64,000 nt of DNA, taken from Arthrobacter burdickii (GTDB taxonomy: Bacteria; Actinomycetota; Actinomycetes; Actinomycetales; Micrococcaceae). Below are positions 28,793 through 39,674 of the stretch, piece after piece; positions within the stretch are counted from its first letter, which is position 1; every line of letters starts with the position of its first letter. Under the pieces are notes generated by a model. It had not been told where the DNA came from. It saw only the letters and a list, made by a program, of their open reading frames with translations, and ran no database searches. The translations under genes were made by a program, and so were the position numbers. Location of the stretch: contig NZ_JAROCG010000001.1 of the NCBI RefSeq assembly GCF_030433645.1, positions 2,728,001-2,792,000 on the forward strand, given 5' to 3'.

Positions 28793-30559
28793 TCAGCCCT
28801 CGGTCTTCGGCTTGGCGTCGACGCCGGCTTCCTTGCGCTGCTGCGCCGTGATCGGCGCGGGAGCGGCCGTCAGCGGGTCGTACCCGCCGCCCGACTTCGG
28901 GAAAGCAATGACGTCGCGGATGGAATCCGCACCGGCGAGCAGCGACACGACGCGGTCCCAGCCGAGCGCGATGCCGCCGTGGGGCGGCGCGCCGTACTTG
29001 AAGCCCTCGAGCAGGAAGCCGAACTTCTCCTGGGCTTCCTCGGCGCTCAGGCCCATGACCGCGAACACGCGCTCCTGCACGTCGCGCCGGTGGATACGGA
29101 TGGACCCGCCGCCGAGCTCGTTGCCGTTGCAGACGATGTCGTACGCGAAGGCCAGGGCGTTCTCGGGGTCCGTGTCGAAGGTGTCCAGGAATTCGGGCTT
29201 CGGGGACGTGAAGGCGTGGTGGACGGCCGTCCACGCGCCGGCGCCGACCGCGACGTCACCGGCCGCGACGGCGGCGGAGGCGGGCTCGAACATGGGAGCG
29301 TCGACGACCCACACGAAGGCCCAGTCGCCCTCCTTGATGAGTCCCGTGCGTCGTCCGATCTCCACGCGCGCCGCACCGAGGATGGCGCGCGAGGAAGGCG
29401 TGTCTCCCGCCGCGAAGAAGATGCAGTCGCCGGGATTGGCGCCGACCGCCGCTGCGAGGCCGTCCCGTTCCTTGTCGGTCAGGTTCTTGGCGACGGGACC
29501 GCGGAGGCCGCCGTCGTCGTCGATCAGCACGTAGGCGAGGCCCTTGGCGCCGCGCTGCTTGGCCCATTCCTGCCAGGCATCGAGCTGCCGGCGGGGCTGG
29601 GAGGCTCCTCCGGGCATGACGACGGCCCCGACGTAGGGAGCCTTGAAGACGCCGAATTCCGTGTCCTTGAAGAACTCGGTCAGCTCGGTCAGCTCGAGGC
29701 CGAAGCGCAGGTCCGGCTTGTCCGAGCCGTACTTGGCCATGGCGTCCGCGTAGGTCATGCGGCGGATGGGCAGCGGTACCTCGACGTCGATGAGCTTCCA
29801 CAGCGCCGAGACCAGCTGCTCGCCGAGGGCGATGATGTCGTCCTCCTCCACGAAGCTCGCCTCGATGTCGAGCTGCGTGAACTCGGGCTGGCGGTCGGCG
29901 CGGAAGTCCTCGTCGCGGTAGCAGCGGGCGAGCTGGTAGTACTTCTCGAACCCGCCGACCTGCAGGAGCTGCTTGAACAGCTGGGGCGACTGCGGCAGGG
30001 CATACCAGGAGCCCGGCGCGAGCCGTGCCGGCACCAGGAAGTCACGGGCTCCCTCGGGCGTGGATCGCGTCAGGGTCGGTGTCTCGATCTCCACGAAGCC
30101 GTCCCGGTGCAGGAGCTCACGTGCCACCCGGCTCGCCTCGGAGCGCAGGCGGAGGTTGGCCTGGGGGCCGGGCCGACGGAGGTCGAGGTAACGGTGGCGC
30201 AGGCGCGCCTCCTCCCCGACCTCGACGTGCTCGTCGATCTGGAACGGGAGGGGGTCGGACGTGTTGAGGATGGTCACGGTGTCCGCGATGACCTCGATCG
30301 CACCTGTGGGCAGTGCCGGGTTCTCATTGCCCTCCGGCCGCTGCTGCACGCTGCCGACGATCTGGAGGACGTACTCGTTGCGCAGGGTCGAGAAGACGTC
30401 CTCCTCGCGCACGACGACCTGGGCGACGCCGGAAGCGTCGCGGAGGTCGAGGAACGCCACCCCGCCGTGGTCCCGGCGGCGGGCCACCCAGCCTGCCAGG
30501 GTGACCGTTTGTCCTACGTGCTCGGGCCGAAGGGAGCCCAGTTCATGCGTGCGGAGCAC
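28793..30559 (-). CDS. aspS: Aspartyl-tRNA synthetase
   Basis: The 588-residue class II synthetase has the N-terminal OB anticodon-binding domain ([20 protein letters not shown]), class II motif 2 in [19 protein letters not shown], the bacterial insertion domain in the middle, and motif 3 in [11 protein letters not shown]. The GTG start at 30559 follows GGAAGGA at seven bases and gives the family length. Without a window-level test I cannot say whether it also charges tRNA-Asn. It is divergent from the permease gene. Confidence 0.97.
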   Translation of the reverse strand: MLRTHELGSLRPEHVGQTVTLAGWVARRRDHGGVAFLDLRDASGVAQVVVREEDVFSTLRNEYVLQIVGSVQQRPEGNENPALPTGAIEVIADTVTILNTSDPLPFQIDEHVEVGEEARLRHRYLDLRRPGPQANLRLRSEASRVARELLHRDGFVEIETPTLTRSTPEGARDFLVPARLAPGSWYALPQSPQLFKQLLQVGGFEKYYQLARCYRDEDFRADRQPEFTQLDIEASFVEEDDIIALGEQLVSALWKLIDVEVPLPIRRMTYADAMAKYGSDKPDLRFGLELTELTEFFKDTEFGVFKAPYVGAVVMPGGASQPRRQLDAWQEWAKQRGAKGLAYVLIDDDGGLRGPVAKNLTDKERDGLAAAVGANPGDCIFFAAGDTPSSRAILGAARVEIGRRTGLIKEGDWAFVWVVDAPMFEPASAAVAAGDVAVGAGAWTAVHHAFTSPKPEFLDTFDTDPENALAFAYDIVCNGNELGGGSIRIHRRDVQERVFAVMGLSAEEAQEKFGFLLEGFKYGAPPHGGIALGWDRVVSLLAGADSIRDVIAFPKSGGGYDPLTAAPAPITAQQRKEAGVDAKPKTEG

Positions 30560-30776
30560 AGCATTCCTTCCCACAGATAAGTTCGATGAGTCGCAGGCGG
30601 AACTGCACCTGCCTAGAGTTGGTTCAAGCCCGTCCAACTTTACCGGTCCCGGTCTGGCCGCCCGGACAGACCGGCAGCGCGCCGGCCGCACCCGCCCCGT
30701 CCCGTCCTCGTTGTCGTTGTCGTCCCGTCGCCCGCCCGCCTGTCCGGCGGTGCTGCTTCCGATCGAGAGGAGAACC

Positions 30777-32033
30777 ATGTCCCAGGAACCGGGACTCCGC
30801 CGCGCGATGGGCGGCTTCGATGCCACGACCGTCGGGATCGGCGCGATGATCGGCGCCGGCGCGTTCGTGGTGTTCGCCCCGGCCAGTGCCTCCGCCGGGG
30901 CGCTCCTGCCCCTGGCCGTCGTGATCGCGGGCTTCATCGCCTACTGCAACGCCTCGGCGACCGCCTCCCTGGCCGTGCGGTATCCCACGAGCGGTGGCAC
31001 CTATGTCTACGGGCGTGAACAGCTCGGTCCCTGGCCCGGGTTCCTCGCCGGCTGGGCGTTCGTCACCGGCAAGCTGGCGTCGTGCGCGGCCATGGCCCTC
31101 ACGTTCGGCCTGTATGCAGCGCCGGGTGCCGAGAAGGCCGCGGGGGTCGCCGCCGTCGTCGGGCTGACGCTCGTCAACCTCCTCGGGGTCACCCGCACCG
31201 CGCTCGCGACGCGCGTCATCGTCTCGCTCGTGGTGCCGGTCCTCGCCTTCGTGGTCGTCGTCGCGTTCGCCTCCCCCGCGGCCTCCGGCCCGGCCGCCGC
31301 CGATTCCGAAGGGGCGGTCGGGGTCCTGCAGGCAGCGGCTCTGCTGTTCTTCGCCTTTGCCGGGTATGCGCGCATCGCGACCATGGGCGAGGAGGTCCGC
31401 GAACCGCGCAGGAACATCCCGGCGGCGATCTTCGGTGCCCTCGGCTTCACGTTGCTGCTGTATTTGCTGCTGGCGCTGTCCCTGTTGCACGCCTTCGGGC
31501 CGACCCGCCTCGCCGGAACCACTGCTCCGCTGCGGGAGGTCTTCGACGCATCCACACCGGGCGCAGCCGCCGGCGTGGGCGGTGGGGTCATCACCCTCGC
31601 GGCTGCGCTCGCGAGCCTGGGCGCCCTGCTGGCCCTCATCGCCGGAGTCGGCAGGACGAGCCTGGCGATGGCCCGCGGCGGAGACCTGCCACGGGTGCTG
31701 TCGCGGATCTCCGCCCGGTACTCCGTGCCCTGGGTCGCCGATATCGTGACGGCCGTCGTCGTCGTGGTCCTCCTGCTGGCCACCGACGTGCTGACCGTGG
31801 TCGGCTTCTCAAGCTTCGGCGTGCTGCTGTACTACGCGATCGCGAACATCGCGGCCTTCACCCTCACCGAGAGGCAGTGGTACTCCCCGCGCTGGCTGAA
31901 CACGGTCGGCGCAGCCGGTTGCCTCGTCCTGGCCTTCACCCTGCCGGCGACGTCGGTACTCACCATGCTCGGGGTGCTCGCGGTCGGACTCATCGTCCGG
32001 GCCGTCGTCCTGGCGCGGCGGAGGGCAGTCTGA
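30777..32033 (+). CDS. APC superfamily amino-acid permease
   Basis: The 418-residue protein has about twelve hydrophobic segments and the APC fold start [17 protein letters not shown] (substrate-binding unwound helix 1 with GAG). [25 protein letters not shown] is the family helix 6-8 region, with the conserved Glu-Glu. AGG-AGAACC precedes the ATG. It likely exchanges or imports an amino acid; the substrate is not deducible. It stands alone, divergent from aspS and convergent with a secreted-protein gene. Confidence 0.92.
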   Translation: MSQEPGLRRAMGGFDATTVGIGAMIGAGAFVVFAPASASAGALLPLAVVIAGFIAYCNASATASLAVRYPTSGGTYVYGREQLGPWPGFLAGWAFVTGKLASCAAMALTFGLYAAPGAEKAAGVAAVVGLTLVNLLGVTRTALATRVIVSLVVPVLAFVVVVAFASPAASGPAAADSEGAVGVLQAAALLFFAFAGYARIATMGEEVREPRRNIPAAIFGALGFTLLLYLLLALSLLHAFGPTRLAGTTAPLREVFDASTPGAAAGVGGGVITLAAALASLGALLALIAGVGRTSLAMARGGDLPRVLSRISARYSVPWVADIVTAVVVVVLLLATDVLTVVGFSSFGVLLYYAIANIAAFTLTERQWYSPRWLNTVGAAGCLVLAFTLPATSVLTMLGVLAVGLIVRAVVLARRRAV

Positions 32034-32043
32034 ACGGCCGGCC

Positions 32044-32073
32044 TTGCTGCCCCGGCCAGGTTCAGCCGGCTGC
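32044..32073. repeat. 30-bp direct repeat, left copy
   Basis: It begins TTGCTGCCCCGGCC and ends GCCGGCTGC. It matches the copy at 32749-32778 at 27 of 30 bases. Both are preceded by TGAACGGC, here at the permease stop codon. Confidence 0.75.
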
Positions 32074-32165
32074 GGACGAGGGGGCTCCGTTGCTGATCCT
32101 GGCCTGGCCCACCAAAAGTGGCCGCGACACGCGAACGGCGCGACGCCGGACGCTCCAGAAGGCGC

Positions 32166-32675
32166 CTAGCTGAGCGCGTCGCAGATGGCTTCAACCGTTC
32201 CCTCTGCGGTCACGTCGAACTGACCATGGTATTCCTCGGAAATCAGTTCCCCTGCCTCAGGATCGACAACCAGCCGCCACAGGCCGATGGCCTTTGGCCC
32301 GTCCTTCAGTTTCAGGTGGACGCCCGTGCCGAAGATGCTGATGGTGCCGTCGGCATTTTCAACGGATCTGTCGAGTCCCACGTCGGTCGTCGTGATCGTC
32401 GCCGTCGGACTGGTGAGGGTGGACCTGAAGCTCGGGTGGGCCGTGACCCTGTTCAGCGAGCCGTCCTTGTTGAAGAATGCCGTCTCCCGGTAATGGCCCG
32501 ACAACTGCGCCGTCACCTCGAAACCACAGGCCTTCGTGAAGAACTCGTCAGTGACTGTGACATCGGCGTCATACACCTCCGAGACAGTCCGTTCTGGCGG
32601 GACCGCGACGGCGGAGGCCGCCGTCGCCAGCCCTGCAGCGAAAGCCAGAACGGTTGCAGCAGCAGTACGCCTCAT
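32166..32675 (-). CDS. Secreted protein, unknown function
   Basis: The 169-residue protein begins with a signal peptide MRRTAAATVLAFAAGLATA and a likely AxA cleavage near residue 24. The mature part is beta-rich with one pair of cysteines (KACGFE and AICDAL), which could form a disulphide. Its composition is clearly less GC-biased than its neighbours, and it is enclosed by near-identical 30-bp direct repeats, so transfer is likely. AAGGAGAG sits seven bases ahead of the ATG at 32675. I do not recognise a family. Confidence 0.75.
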   Translation of the reverse strand: MRRTAAATVLAFAAGLATAASAVAVPPERTVSEVYDADVTVTDEFFTKACGFEVTAQLSGHYRETAFFNKDGSLNRVTAHPSFRSTLTSPTATITTTDVGLDRSVENADGTISIFGTGVHLKLKDGPKAIGLWRLVVDPEAGELISEEYHGQFDVTAEGTVEAICDALS

Positions 32676-32748
32676 TGCACTCTCCTTCGTGTGCTGGTGC
32701 CGTGAAACGTAGTACCGCCGCATGCCGTGGTCAAGGGTGAACGGCGCA

Positions 32749-32778
32749 TTGCTGCCCCGGCCGGGTCCCGCCGGCTGC
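32749..32778. repeat. 30-bp direct repeat, right copy
   Basis: This is the mate of 32044-32073 in the same orientation, differing at three positions. It lies between the secreted-protein gene start and the end of hisS. Confidence 0.75.
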
Positions 32779-32843
32779 ACTGGCGGCTGGGTCCAACTGC
32801 TGACGTCGAGCCATCACGACTACATCAGGCAGGACGCGCTGCG

Positions 32844-34172
32844 TCAGGCGGTCGCGACCACCGGCCGGAGGTCCTCGGCGGGAGGCGTCCAGGCTGCAGG
32901 GTCCGCCGCGATCTGGTCCCCGGACCGGATGTCCTTCACCTCGTGCGAGCCGTCGGGCGACGTGAACCACACGAAGGGGATGCCGCGGCGGTCCGCGAAC
33001 TTGATCTGCTTGCCGAACTTCTCGGCGCCCGCTGCCACCTCCGCGGAGATCCCGCGGCTTCGCAGCGCCGCCGCGACGTCCTGTGCCTGCGACCAGGAAT
33101 CGTCGTCGGCGAGTGTCACGAGGACGGCGGTGGGGACGGACCGCGAGACCGTGGCGAACCCCTGGCTCAGGATGCGGGAGACGATCCGCGTGACGCCGAT
33201 GGACAGGCCGACGCCGGGGAACGTGCGGTTGCCCTTGCGGGCCAGGGAGTCGTAGCGGCCGCCGGAGCAGATCGATCCAAGGCCTTCGTGCCCGTTGAGC
33301 ACCGTCTCGTAGACGGTGCCGGTGTAGTAGTCGAGCCCGCGGGCGATGCTGAGATCCGCCACCACCCGGCCCGGCGCCCGTCGGGACGCTTCGCCCACGA
33401 CCTGCCGGAGTTCCTCGAGGCCTTCGTCGAGGAGGTCGTTCGTCACGCCGAGGGCGCGGACGCGCTCGACGAACGAGGTGTCGGACGTACGGATGCCGGC
33501 GAGCTCGAGTGCGAGGCGCACCTGGTCGTCGTCAGCGCCGACCTCGTCCCGCAACAGCGTGCCCACCTTCTCCGCGCCGATCTTCTCGAGCTTGTCGATG
33601 CTCCGCAGGACGGCTGCGGTGTCCTCGAGCCCGATGCCGCGGTAGAAGCCCTCCGCGAGCTTCCGGTTGTTGACGCGCAGCGTGAAGTCCGGGATGGGGA
33701 GGGCGCCGAGGGCCTCGACCACGGCGAGGGCGAGTTCGACGTCGTACCGGAACGGCAGCACACCATCGCCGACGACGTCGATGTCCGCCTGGGTGAATTC
33801 GCGGGCACGGCCCTCCTGGGGTCGCTCCCCGCGCCAGCACTTCTGGATCTGGAATCGGCGGAAGGGGAAGGCGAGGTGGCCGGCGTTCTCGACGACGTAG
33901 CGGGCGAACGGCACGGTCAGGTCGTAGTGGAGGGCGAGGCCGCTCTCGGAGGCGGACGCCTCGTCGGCCTGGAGGCGGGACACCGCGTACACCTCCTTGT
34001 CGATCTCACCCTTCCGGAGCAGGTGGTCCACCGTCTCGACCGCCCGCGTCTCGATGCTGGAGAAGCCGTGCAGCTCGAACGTCCGCTGCAGCACCTCGAG
34101 CACATGGAGCTCGATCAGGCGCTCCTCCGGAAGCCATTCGGGAAAGCCGGACAGTGATGCCTTGCGGGCCAT
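32844..34172 (-). CDS. hisS: Histidyl-tRNA synthetase
   Basis: The 442-residue class II enzyme shows motif 2 in CWRGERPQEGRAREFTQAD, the HisA region GLDYYTGTVYE, SGGRYDSL, motif 3 region GVGLSIGVTRI, and a C-terminal anticodon-binding domain. ATG at 34172 follows AGGAGGAG and fits the family; the longer in-frame extension to 34445 is rejected. About 300 bases separate it from the divergent DUF349 gene. Confidence 0.97.
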   Translation of the reverse strand: MARKASLSGFPEWLPEERLIELHVLEVLQRTFELHGFSSIETRAVETVDHLLRKGEIDKEVYAVSRLQADEASASESGLALHYDLTVPFARYVVENAGHLAFPFRRFQIQKCWRGERPQEGRAREFTQADIDVVGDGVLPFRYDVELALAVVEALGALPIPDFTLRVNNRKLAEGFYRGIGLEDTAAVLRSIDKLEKIGAEKVGTLLRDEVGADDDQVRLALELAGIRTSDTSFVERVRALGVTNDLLDEGLEELRQVVGEASRRAPGRVVADLSIARGLDYYTGTVYETVLNGHEGLGSICSGGRYDSLARKGNRTFPGVGLSIGVTRIVSRILSQGFATVSRSVPTAVLVTLADDDSWSQAQDVAAALRSRGISAEVAAGAEKFGKQIKFADRRGIPFVWFTSPDGSHEVKDIRSGDQIAADPAAWTPPAEDLRPVVATA

Positions 34173-34207
34173 GGGGTGGGTCTCCTCCTGCGCGGGGTTG
34201 CCGGTTC

Positions 34208-34229
34208 CCGCTTCCCTGCAGGGAAGCGG
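34208..34229. promoter_or_regulatory. 22-bp perfect palindrome upstream of hisS
   Basis: CCGCTTCCCTGCAGGGAAGCGG reads the same on both strands. It lies 36 bases ahead of the hisS start in a 297-base divergent gap. It could be an operator for a dimeric regulator or a hairpin in the hisS leader. The remainder of the gap shows nothing I can name. Confidence 0.5.
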
Positions 34230-34469
34230 TCCGTTCTGCGGCCTCAATCCTAGGTGTCGTGGCTGGTTCCCGGGAAAACGGGAAGAGCCTGCGGTCGGGA
34301 GCAGCGGAAGAGCGGCTGCTCCCCGCACGTCCAGAGCGAAGGGTGCCTCCACACCGGAACCCGGATTACGGCCCAGTGGGTAAAGTAACCTCAGGGCAGA
34401 CTCCCAGACCCTGCATGAAATGGCCCCGGCGTTGCTCACGGCCATCCGACGAGCGAAAGACTTCTAGCG

Positions 34470-36326
34470 GTGACACACAGTCAGCAATCCGACGAAACGA
34501 CCATCGGCCAGGACGCACAGCAGGACACGGTGGCAGGCGACGGCGCCGGCGGCCCCACGTCAGCAGATGCGCCAACGGGCACGGACACGGGTACCGACAC
34601 GGGCGACGTGACCGCAGCCACCTCCCCGCAGGACGGGACAGAGCCGGCGGCGTCCGGCCCCGCCGAGGAAGCCGACGCTGCCACCGCAGACGCAGCCGGT
34701 ACGGCCGAGGCCGAGGCCTCGGCGCCGGTCGATGTCGACCCATCCGGCGTCGGCACCAGCGCGCACTCCCCTGCTCCGGACGCCCCGGCCGAGTCGGCGG
34801 AACCATCGGTTGCTCCGGCCGGCGCAGGTGAGAAGCCCGATACAGGCGACGCAACCGGTGCAGGCGAAGAACCAGGTGCAGGCGACGCAATCGAAGCTGC
34901 GGACGCAGCGGACGCCCCCGCGGCGTCGGTCCCCCTGGCCCCCGAGCCCGTTCCCCTGACCACGCCGTCGCCCAGTCTCGCCGCTCCCCGCCCACCGCTG
35001 CCCACGGCGATGGCGCCCCGACCGCTGAAGAAGGCCGCCCAGCCGGTCGCCGCACCCCTGGCGCACAGCACCTCCCTCGAGGAGGCCGGCAGGTTCGCCC
35101 GCGTCGAGGACGACGGGCACGTCTTCCTGCTGGTCGACGGCGCCGAGCACCCGGTGGGACAGTACCCGGATGCGACCCGCGAGGAGGCCCTCGCCTACTT
35201 CGTGCGCAAGTACGACGACGTCGTCAGCCAGGTGGCACTGCTCGAGCAGCGCGTGCAGGCCAAGGCGCCCTCGTCGGACATGGCGAAGACGGCCAAGCAC
35301 CTGCGTGCCCAGGTGGGCGAACGGAAGATGGTCGGCGACGTCGTCGCCCTCGAGGCGCGGATCGATGCCCTGCTCGGCGACATCAGCGGCCTCGAGAAGG
35401 CGGAACGCGCGGTACAGGACGAGCTGAAGGCCAAGGAGCTCGCGGCCCGTGAGGCGATCGTCGCCGAGGCCGAGGAACTCGCGGGCCGGGATCCCTCCAC
35501 CGTGCAGTGGAAGGCCAGCAGCACCCGCATGAACGAACTGTTCGAACTGTGGAAGGCGGCGCAGAAGAACGGACCGAGGCTCGGCCGCGGCACCGAGGAC
35601 GCGCTGTGGAAGCGTTTCCGGTCCGCGCGCACCGTCTTCGACCGGCACCGGCGCGCCTACTTCTCACAGCTGGACAGCGACAACGCCGAGGCGAAGCAGG
35701 CCAAGGAGGCGCTCATCAAGCGCGCGGAGCAGCTCTCCAGCTCGACCGACTGGGGCCAGACGGCTGCCGAGTACCGGCACCTCATGGACGAGTGGAAGGC
35801 GTCAAAGCGCGCCAGCCGCAAGGACGACGACGCCCTCTGGGCCCGCTTCCGGGCCGCCCAGGACCGCTTCTTCGAGGCTCGCAAGTCCGCCAATGAAGCT
35901 GTCGACGAGGAATACGCCGGCAACCTCACGGTGAAGGAAGCCCTGCTCAAGGAGGCCCAGCAGATCCTGCCGATCCGCGACCTCGCTGCTGCCAAGAAGG
36001 CCCTGCAGTCCATCCGCGACCGCTGGGACGAGGCGGGCAAGGTGCCGCGCGCCGACATGGGACGTATCGATTCCGGCCTCCGGCAGGTCGAGGACGCGAT
36101 CAAGGCCGCCGACGACGACCACTGGAAGAAGACGAACCCCGAGACGAAGGCCCGCACCAACAGCGCGCTGAGCCAGCTCGAGGCGACGATCGCCCAGCTC
36201 AAGGAAGACCTCACCGACGCCGAACGTGCGGGGAACGCGAAGAAGATCGCATCCGCCCGGGAGGCTCTGGCGGCACGCGAGCAGTGGCTCGAGATGCTGC
36301 AGAAGTCGGCCCAGGACTTCTCCTAG
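34470..36326 (+). CDS. DUF349 domain protein with long acidic N-terminus
   Basis: The 618-residue protein has a disordered Ala/Thr/Asp/Glu/Pro-rich N-terminus (about residues 1-195), then a short globular part, then repeated three-helix DUF349 units of the WKASSTRMNELFELWKAA and WDEAGKVP type from about residue 330 on, with an extended coiled-coil composition. DUF349 proteins in actinobacteria often lie near hisS and rel, as here, but their role is not established. The GTG start is at 34470. A terminator follows. Confidence 0.92.
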   Translation: MTHSQQSDETTIGQDAQQDTVAGDGAGGPTSADAPTGTDTGTDTGDVTAATSPQDGTEPAASGPAEEADAATADAAGTAEAEASAPVDVDPSGVGTSAHSPAPDAPAESAEPSVAPAGAGEKPDTGDATGAGEEPGAGDAIEAADAADAPAASVPLAPEPVPLTTPSPSLAAPRPPLPTAMAPRPLKKAAQPVAAPLAHSTSLEEAGRFARVEDDGHVFLLVDGAEHPVGQYPDATREEALAYFVRKYDDVVSQVALLEQRVQAKAPSSDMAKTAKHLRAQVGERKMVGDVVALEARIDALLGDISGLEKAERAVQDELKAKELAAREAIVAEAEELAGRDPSTVQWKASSTRMNELFELWKAAQKNGPRLGRGTEDALWKRFRSARTVFDRHRRAYFSQLDSDNAEAKQAKEALIKRAEQLSSSTDWGQTAAEYRHLMDEWKASKRASRKDDDALWARFRAAQDRFFEARKSANEAVDEEYAGNLTVKEALLKEAQQILPIRDLAAAKKALQSIRDRWDEAGKVPRADMGRIDSGLRQVEDAIKAADDDHWKKTNPETKARTNSALSQLEATIAQLKEDLTDAERAGNAKKIASAREALAAREQWLEMLQKSAQDFS

Positions 36327-36350
36327 CGCCCGGCCCGCGCCGGTTCCACG

Positions 36351-36392
36351 GCCCTCCGGCACCGTTGTCCACATCGGTGCCGGAGGGCTTTT
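36351..36392 (+). terminator. Rho-independent terminator
   Basis: GCCCTCCGGCACCG and its complement CGGTGCCGGAGGGC flank a 10-base loop and are followed by TTTT. It ends the DUF349 transcript. Confidence 0.9.
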
Positions 36393-36422
36393 GCGTGCAC
36401 GACGCGGTGGGATGCTGGAGCA

Positions 36423-37202
36423 ATGCCTCCCCTGGACAGCGCCGCTGCCGCACCGCCCGAACGTCTCCGGGGCGCGGACGGCAATCCGGTGACCTCCACC
36501 GGGGGCGCCCTCTTCCACGCCGGTGAGATCTTCACCTCGGCCGAGTTGCAGGCCATGAGGCTGGAAGGACTCGTGCGCCTCGTCATCGGGGACTCCTACC
36601 TCCGCAGCGACTTCCGCGAGGACCCGGCCACGCGGTCCCAGGCAGCAGCACGCTGCGTACCGCGCTCCCTGCGCCCGCGGGTGGCGCTGGGACGTACGTG
36701 CGCCGCCTGGATCTACGGGTGCGCGCCCCCGCCGGCCCTGATCAGCCTCGTGTCGGACCACCGCCGTCGCACCACCGCCCTGCCGCCCTTCACGCCCGCG
36801 GTCCTGCATCAGGTGGCGCTCGGCCCCTTCGACGTCAACAGGGTGGGAGGGGTGTCCGTGACGACCCCGCTGCGTACGGCGGTGGACATCGCCATCCACG
36901 GGGAGGACTGCGATGCCGTCCGAATCCTCAGCGCCATCGGCAGGGATCACGAGCTCGACTGCCCGTTACGGCTCGTGGAGGCGGCACTGCTCGCCACGGC
37001 ACGCGTGCCGGGCAAGACGCGTGCCCTGACGAGGCTGCGCGCCGCCCAGCGTCCGGGGGCGGAAGGACGTGACCGTCGCGCGTCAGGGTCGGCGCTGGGA
37101 GCCCGTGGTCCGGTAGACGTCGAACACGCCGTCGATGCGGCGTACGGCGCTCAGGATGTGGTTGAGGTACTTCGGGTCACCCATCTCGAACGCGAACCGT
37201 GA
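36423..37202 (+). CDS. AbiEi-antitoxin-like protein, convergent overlap with rel
   Basis: The 259-residue protein resembles the AbiEi-type putative antitoxin family of actinobacteria, with an N-terminal region [20 protein letters not shown] followed by [15 protein letters not shown] and the core [17 protein letters not shown]. No cognate nucleotidyltransferase toxin is nearby, so it may be an orphan. Its last 40 codons overlap the 3' end of rel on the other strand (37083-37202). The C-terminal part is less convincing than the N-terminal part. Confidence 0.65.
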   Translation: MPPLDSAAAAPPERLRGADGNPVTSTGGALFHAGEIFTSAELQAMRLEGLVRLVIGDSYLRSDFREDPATRSQAAARCVPRSLRPRVALGRTCAAWIYGCAPPPALISLVSDHRRRTTALPPFTPAVLHQVALGPFDVNRVGGVSVTTPLRTAVDIAIHGEDCDAVRILSAIGRDHELDCPLRLVEAALLATARVPGKTRALTRLRAAQRPGAEGRDRRASGSALGARGPVDVEHAVDAAYGAQDVVEVLRVTHLEREP

Positions 37203-39509
37203 CATGGCGACCCGGTCCGACGACGTGTTCACGTTGGCGGCCAGGATGTTCACGTGGTTCTCGGCGAGCACACTCGTGACGTCCGAGAGCAGGCTCTTGC
37301 GGTCGAGGGCCTCGACCTGGATCTCCACGAGGAACACGCTCGACTGCGTCGGCGCCCAGTCGACGGGCACGATGCGGTCCGGCTGGTCACGCAGTTCCTG
37401 CACGTTGCGGCAGTCGCTGCGGTGGACCGAGACGCCGGAGCCCCTCGTGACGAAACCGATGATCGGGTCCGGCGGCACCGGAGTGCAGCAGCGGGCGAGC
37501 TTCACCCAGACATCGCCGACGCCGCGGACCGTGACGCCGGAGTCGGAGAACTTGGGGCGGCGCGGCTGCGTGGCCACCGCCGTCTCGGCGATGTTCTCCT
37601 CGGCACCCTCGTGGCCGCCCATGAGCGCCACGAGGTGCTCGATGACGTTCTGCGCCGACGTATGGCCGTCGCCGACGGCGGCATAGAGGGCAGAGATGTC
37701 CTGGTGGCGGAGTTCCTGGGCGACGGTCAACAGGGCGCTGTGCGTCATCATGCGCTGCAGCGGGAGGTTCTGCTTGCGCATCGCGCGCGTCAGCAGCTCC
37801 TTGCCCTTGTCGATCGCCTCCTCGCGGCGCTCCTTCGTGAACCATTGGCGGATCTTGTTCCTGGCCCGCGGGCTCTTGACGAAGCCCTGCCAGTCCTGGC
37901 TGGGACCCGCGCCTTCGGCCTTGGAGGTGAAGATCTCCACCCAGTCGCCGTGGTTGAGCTCGCTGTTGAGCGGCACGAGCTTGCCGTTGACCCTCGCGCC
38001 GATGGTCCTGTGGCCGACCTCGGTGTGCACGGCGTACGCGAAGTCGACCGGCGTCGAACCGGCAGGCAGCGCCATGACCTCGCCCTTGGGCGTGAAGACG
38101 AAGACCTCGCGCGCATTGATCTCGAACCGCAGCGAGTCGAGGAATTCGTCGGGGTCCGAGGTCTCCTGCTGCCAGTCCACGAGGCTCCGCAGCCAGCCCA
38201 TGTCCCCGTTGTCGGAGGCCTCGAGCTGCCTGCCGCCGTTCTTGTACTTCCAGTGGGCCGCAACGCCGTACTCGGCGCGGCGGTGCATGTCGTGCGTCCG
38301 GATCTGGATCTCCACGGGCTTGCCGCCCGGGCCGATCACCGTGGTGTGCAGCGACTGGTACATGTTGAACTTCGGCATGGCGATGTAGTCCTTGAACCGC
38401 CCGGGCAGGGGGTTCCACCGCGAATGCAGCGAGCCGAGGGTGGCGTAGCAGTCACGCACGCTGTCCACCAGGACGCGGACGCCCATCAGGTCATGGATGT
38501 CGTCGAAGTCCTTACCCCGCACGATCATCTTCTGGTAGATGGAGTAGTAGTGCTTCGGCCGGCCCGTGATCGTCGCCTTGATCTTCACGGCGCGCAGGTC
38601 TTCCTCGATCTGGTTGCGCACGAGGCTGAGGTGCTTCTCGCGCTCCGGCGTCCGGTCCCCCACCATCCGGACGATCTCCTCGTACACCTTCGGGTGGAGC
38701 GCCGCGAAGGACAGGTCCTCGAGCTCCCACTTGATGGTGTTCATTCCCAGGCGGTGCGCGAGCGGGGCGAAGATCTCGAGGGTCTCCCGCGCTTTCTTGG
38801 CCGAGGAGGCAGGCGAGACGAAGCGCCAGGTGCGGGCGTTGTGCAGGCGGTCGGCGAGCTTGATGACGAGGACGCGGATGTCCTTGGCCATGGCGACGAC
38901 CATCTTGCGCACGGTTTCGGCCTGGGCCGCGTCGCCGAAGGACACCTTGTCGAGCTTGGTGACGCCGTCGACCAGCATGGCGACCTCGGGGCCGAAGTCC
39001 CGTTTGAGCTCCTCGAGCGTGTAGGACGTGTCCTCGACGGTGTCGTGCAGGAGTGCCGCGGCGAGCGTGGTGCCCGTCATGCCCAGTTCGGCGAGGATCG
39101 TGGCCACCGCCACCGGATGGGTGATGTAGGGGTCGCCGCTCTTGCGCGTCTGGCCCTCGTGGCTGCGTTCGGCGACGAGGTAGGCGCGCTGGATGAGGTC
39201 GAGGTCTTCCTTCGGGTTGTTCGCCCGCACCGTCCGCAGGAGCGGTTCGAGGACCGGCGAATACCCGGACGAGCCTCGACCGGTCAGCCGGGCGATGCGC
39301 GCCCGGGTGCGTCCGCGCCGGCCGGGCGCCACCTGGTCGGCACTCGCCGCGGACGGGGCCGATCCCGGCGCTACCGTCGGCGGCTCCGGCTGTACGAGCC
39401 CACGGGACGGACCCGGACGTGGGCCATCCGTGGCGATCGGACCAGGAGATCCAGGCGCCGCAGTGCCCCCGTCGTCGGGCCGCACTGCGGGATTCACCGC
39501 TTCAGCCAT
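37083..39509 (-). CDS. rel: Bifunctional (p)ppGpp synthetase/hydrolase
   Basis: The 808-residue protein starts with a Pro/Gly-rich segment, then an HD hydrolase domain (HDTVED near 171), a synthetase domain with [19 protein letters not shown] whose RxKD motif marks bifunctional Rel, a TGS domain ([14 protein letters not shown]), a helical and zinc-finger region with [11 protein letters not shown], and a C-terminal ACT domain. It makes and removes the stringent-response alarmone. An aliphatic GAGGGAC lies before the ATG. It is downstream of secF in the same direction but behind a hairpin. Confidence 0.98.
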   Translation of the reverse strand: MAEAVNPAVRPDDGGTAAPGSPGPIATDGPRPGPSRGLVQPEPPTVAPGSAPSAASADQVAPGRRGRTRARIARLTGRGSSGYSPVLEPLLRTVRANNPKEDLDLIQRAYLVAERSHEGQTRKSGDPYITHPVAVATILAELGMTGTTLAAALLHDTVEDTSYTLEELKRDFGPEVAMLVDGVTKLDKVSFGDAAQAETVRKMVVAMAKDIRVLVIKLADRLHNARTWRFVSPASSAKKARETLEIFAPLAHRLGMNTIKWELEDLSFAALHPKVYEEIVRMVGDRTPEREKHLSLVRNQIEEDLRAVKIKATITGRPKHYYSIYQKMIVRGKDFDDIHDLMGVRVLVDSVRDCYATLGSLHSRWNPLPGRFKDYIAMPKFNMYQSLHTTVIGPGGKPVEIQIRTHDMHRRAEYGVAAHWKYKNGGRQLEASDNGDMGWLRSLVDWQQETSDPDEFLDSLRFEINAREVFVFTPKGEVMALPAGSTPVDFAYAVHTEVGHRTIGARVNGKLVPLNSELNHGDWVEIFTSKAEGAGPSQDWQGFVKSPRARNKIRQWFTKERREEAIDKGKELLTRAMRKQNLPLQRMMTHSALLTVAQELRHQDISALYAAVGDGHTSAQNVIEHLVALMGGHEGAEENIAETAVATQPRRPKFSDSGVTVRGVGDVWVKLARCCTPVPPDPIIGFVTRGSGVSVHRSDCRNVQELRDQPDRIVPVDWAPTQSSVFLVEIQVEALDRKSLLSDVTSVLAENHVNILAANVNTSSDRVAMSRFAFEMGDPKYLNHILSAVRRIDGVFDVYRTTGSQRRP

Positions 39510-39603
39510 TCAAGTCCCTCAATCTCGATCCAGAATCCCGGAAGGATTCAAGATGCCACAGGTAACGCGACCTCTCCAAGTCTAGCCGCGCTTCGAACGG
39601 CAA

Positions 39604-39637
39604 CAGCCGCAGGATCCCGGTGGGTATCCTGCGGCTG
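39604..39637 (-). terminator. Hairpin between secF and rel
   Basis: CAGCCGCAGGAT and ATCCTGCGGCTG form a 12-bp stem with a 10-base loop, followed on the minus strand by TTGCCGTT. It is a probable terminator for the secDF transcript, with a weak T tract. Confidence 0.7.
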
Positions 39638-39674
39638 CGGCGTCTGCATGCACCCTGGCCCGGTGCGCGGCGTG

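Noticed and set aside
28585..30559. T-box leader for aspS or hisS
   Set aside because: No T-box consensus TGGNACCGCG or antiterminator structure was found upstream of either gene.
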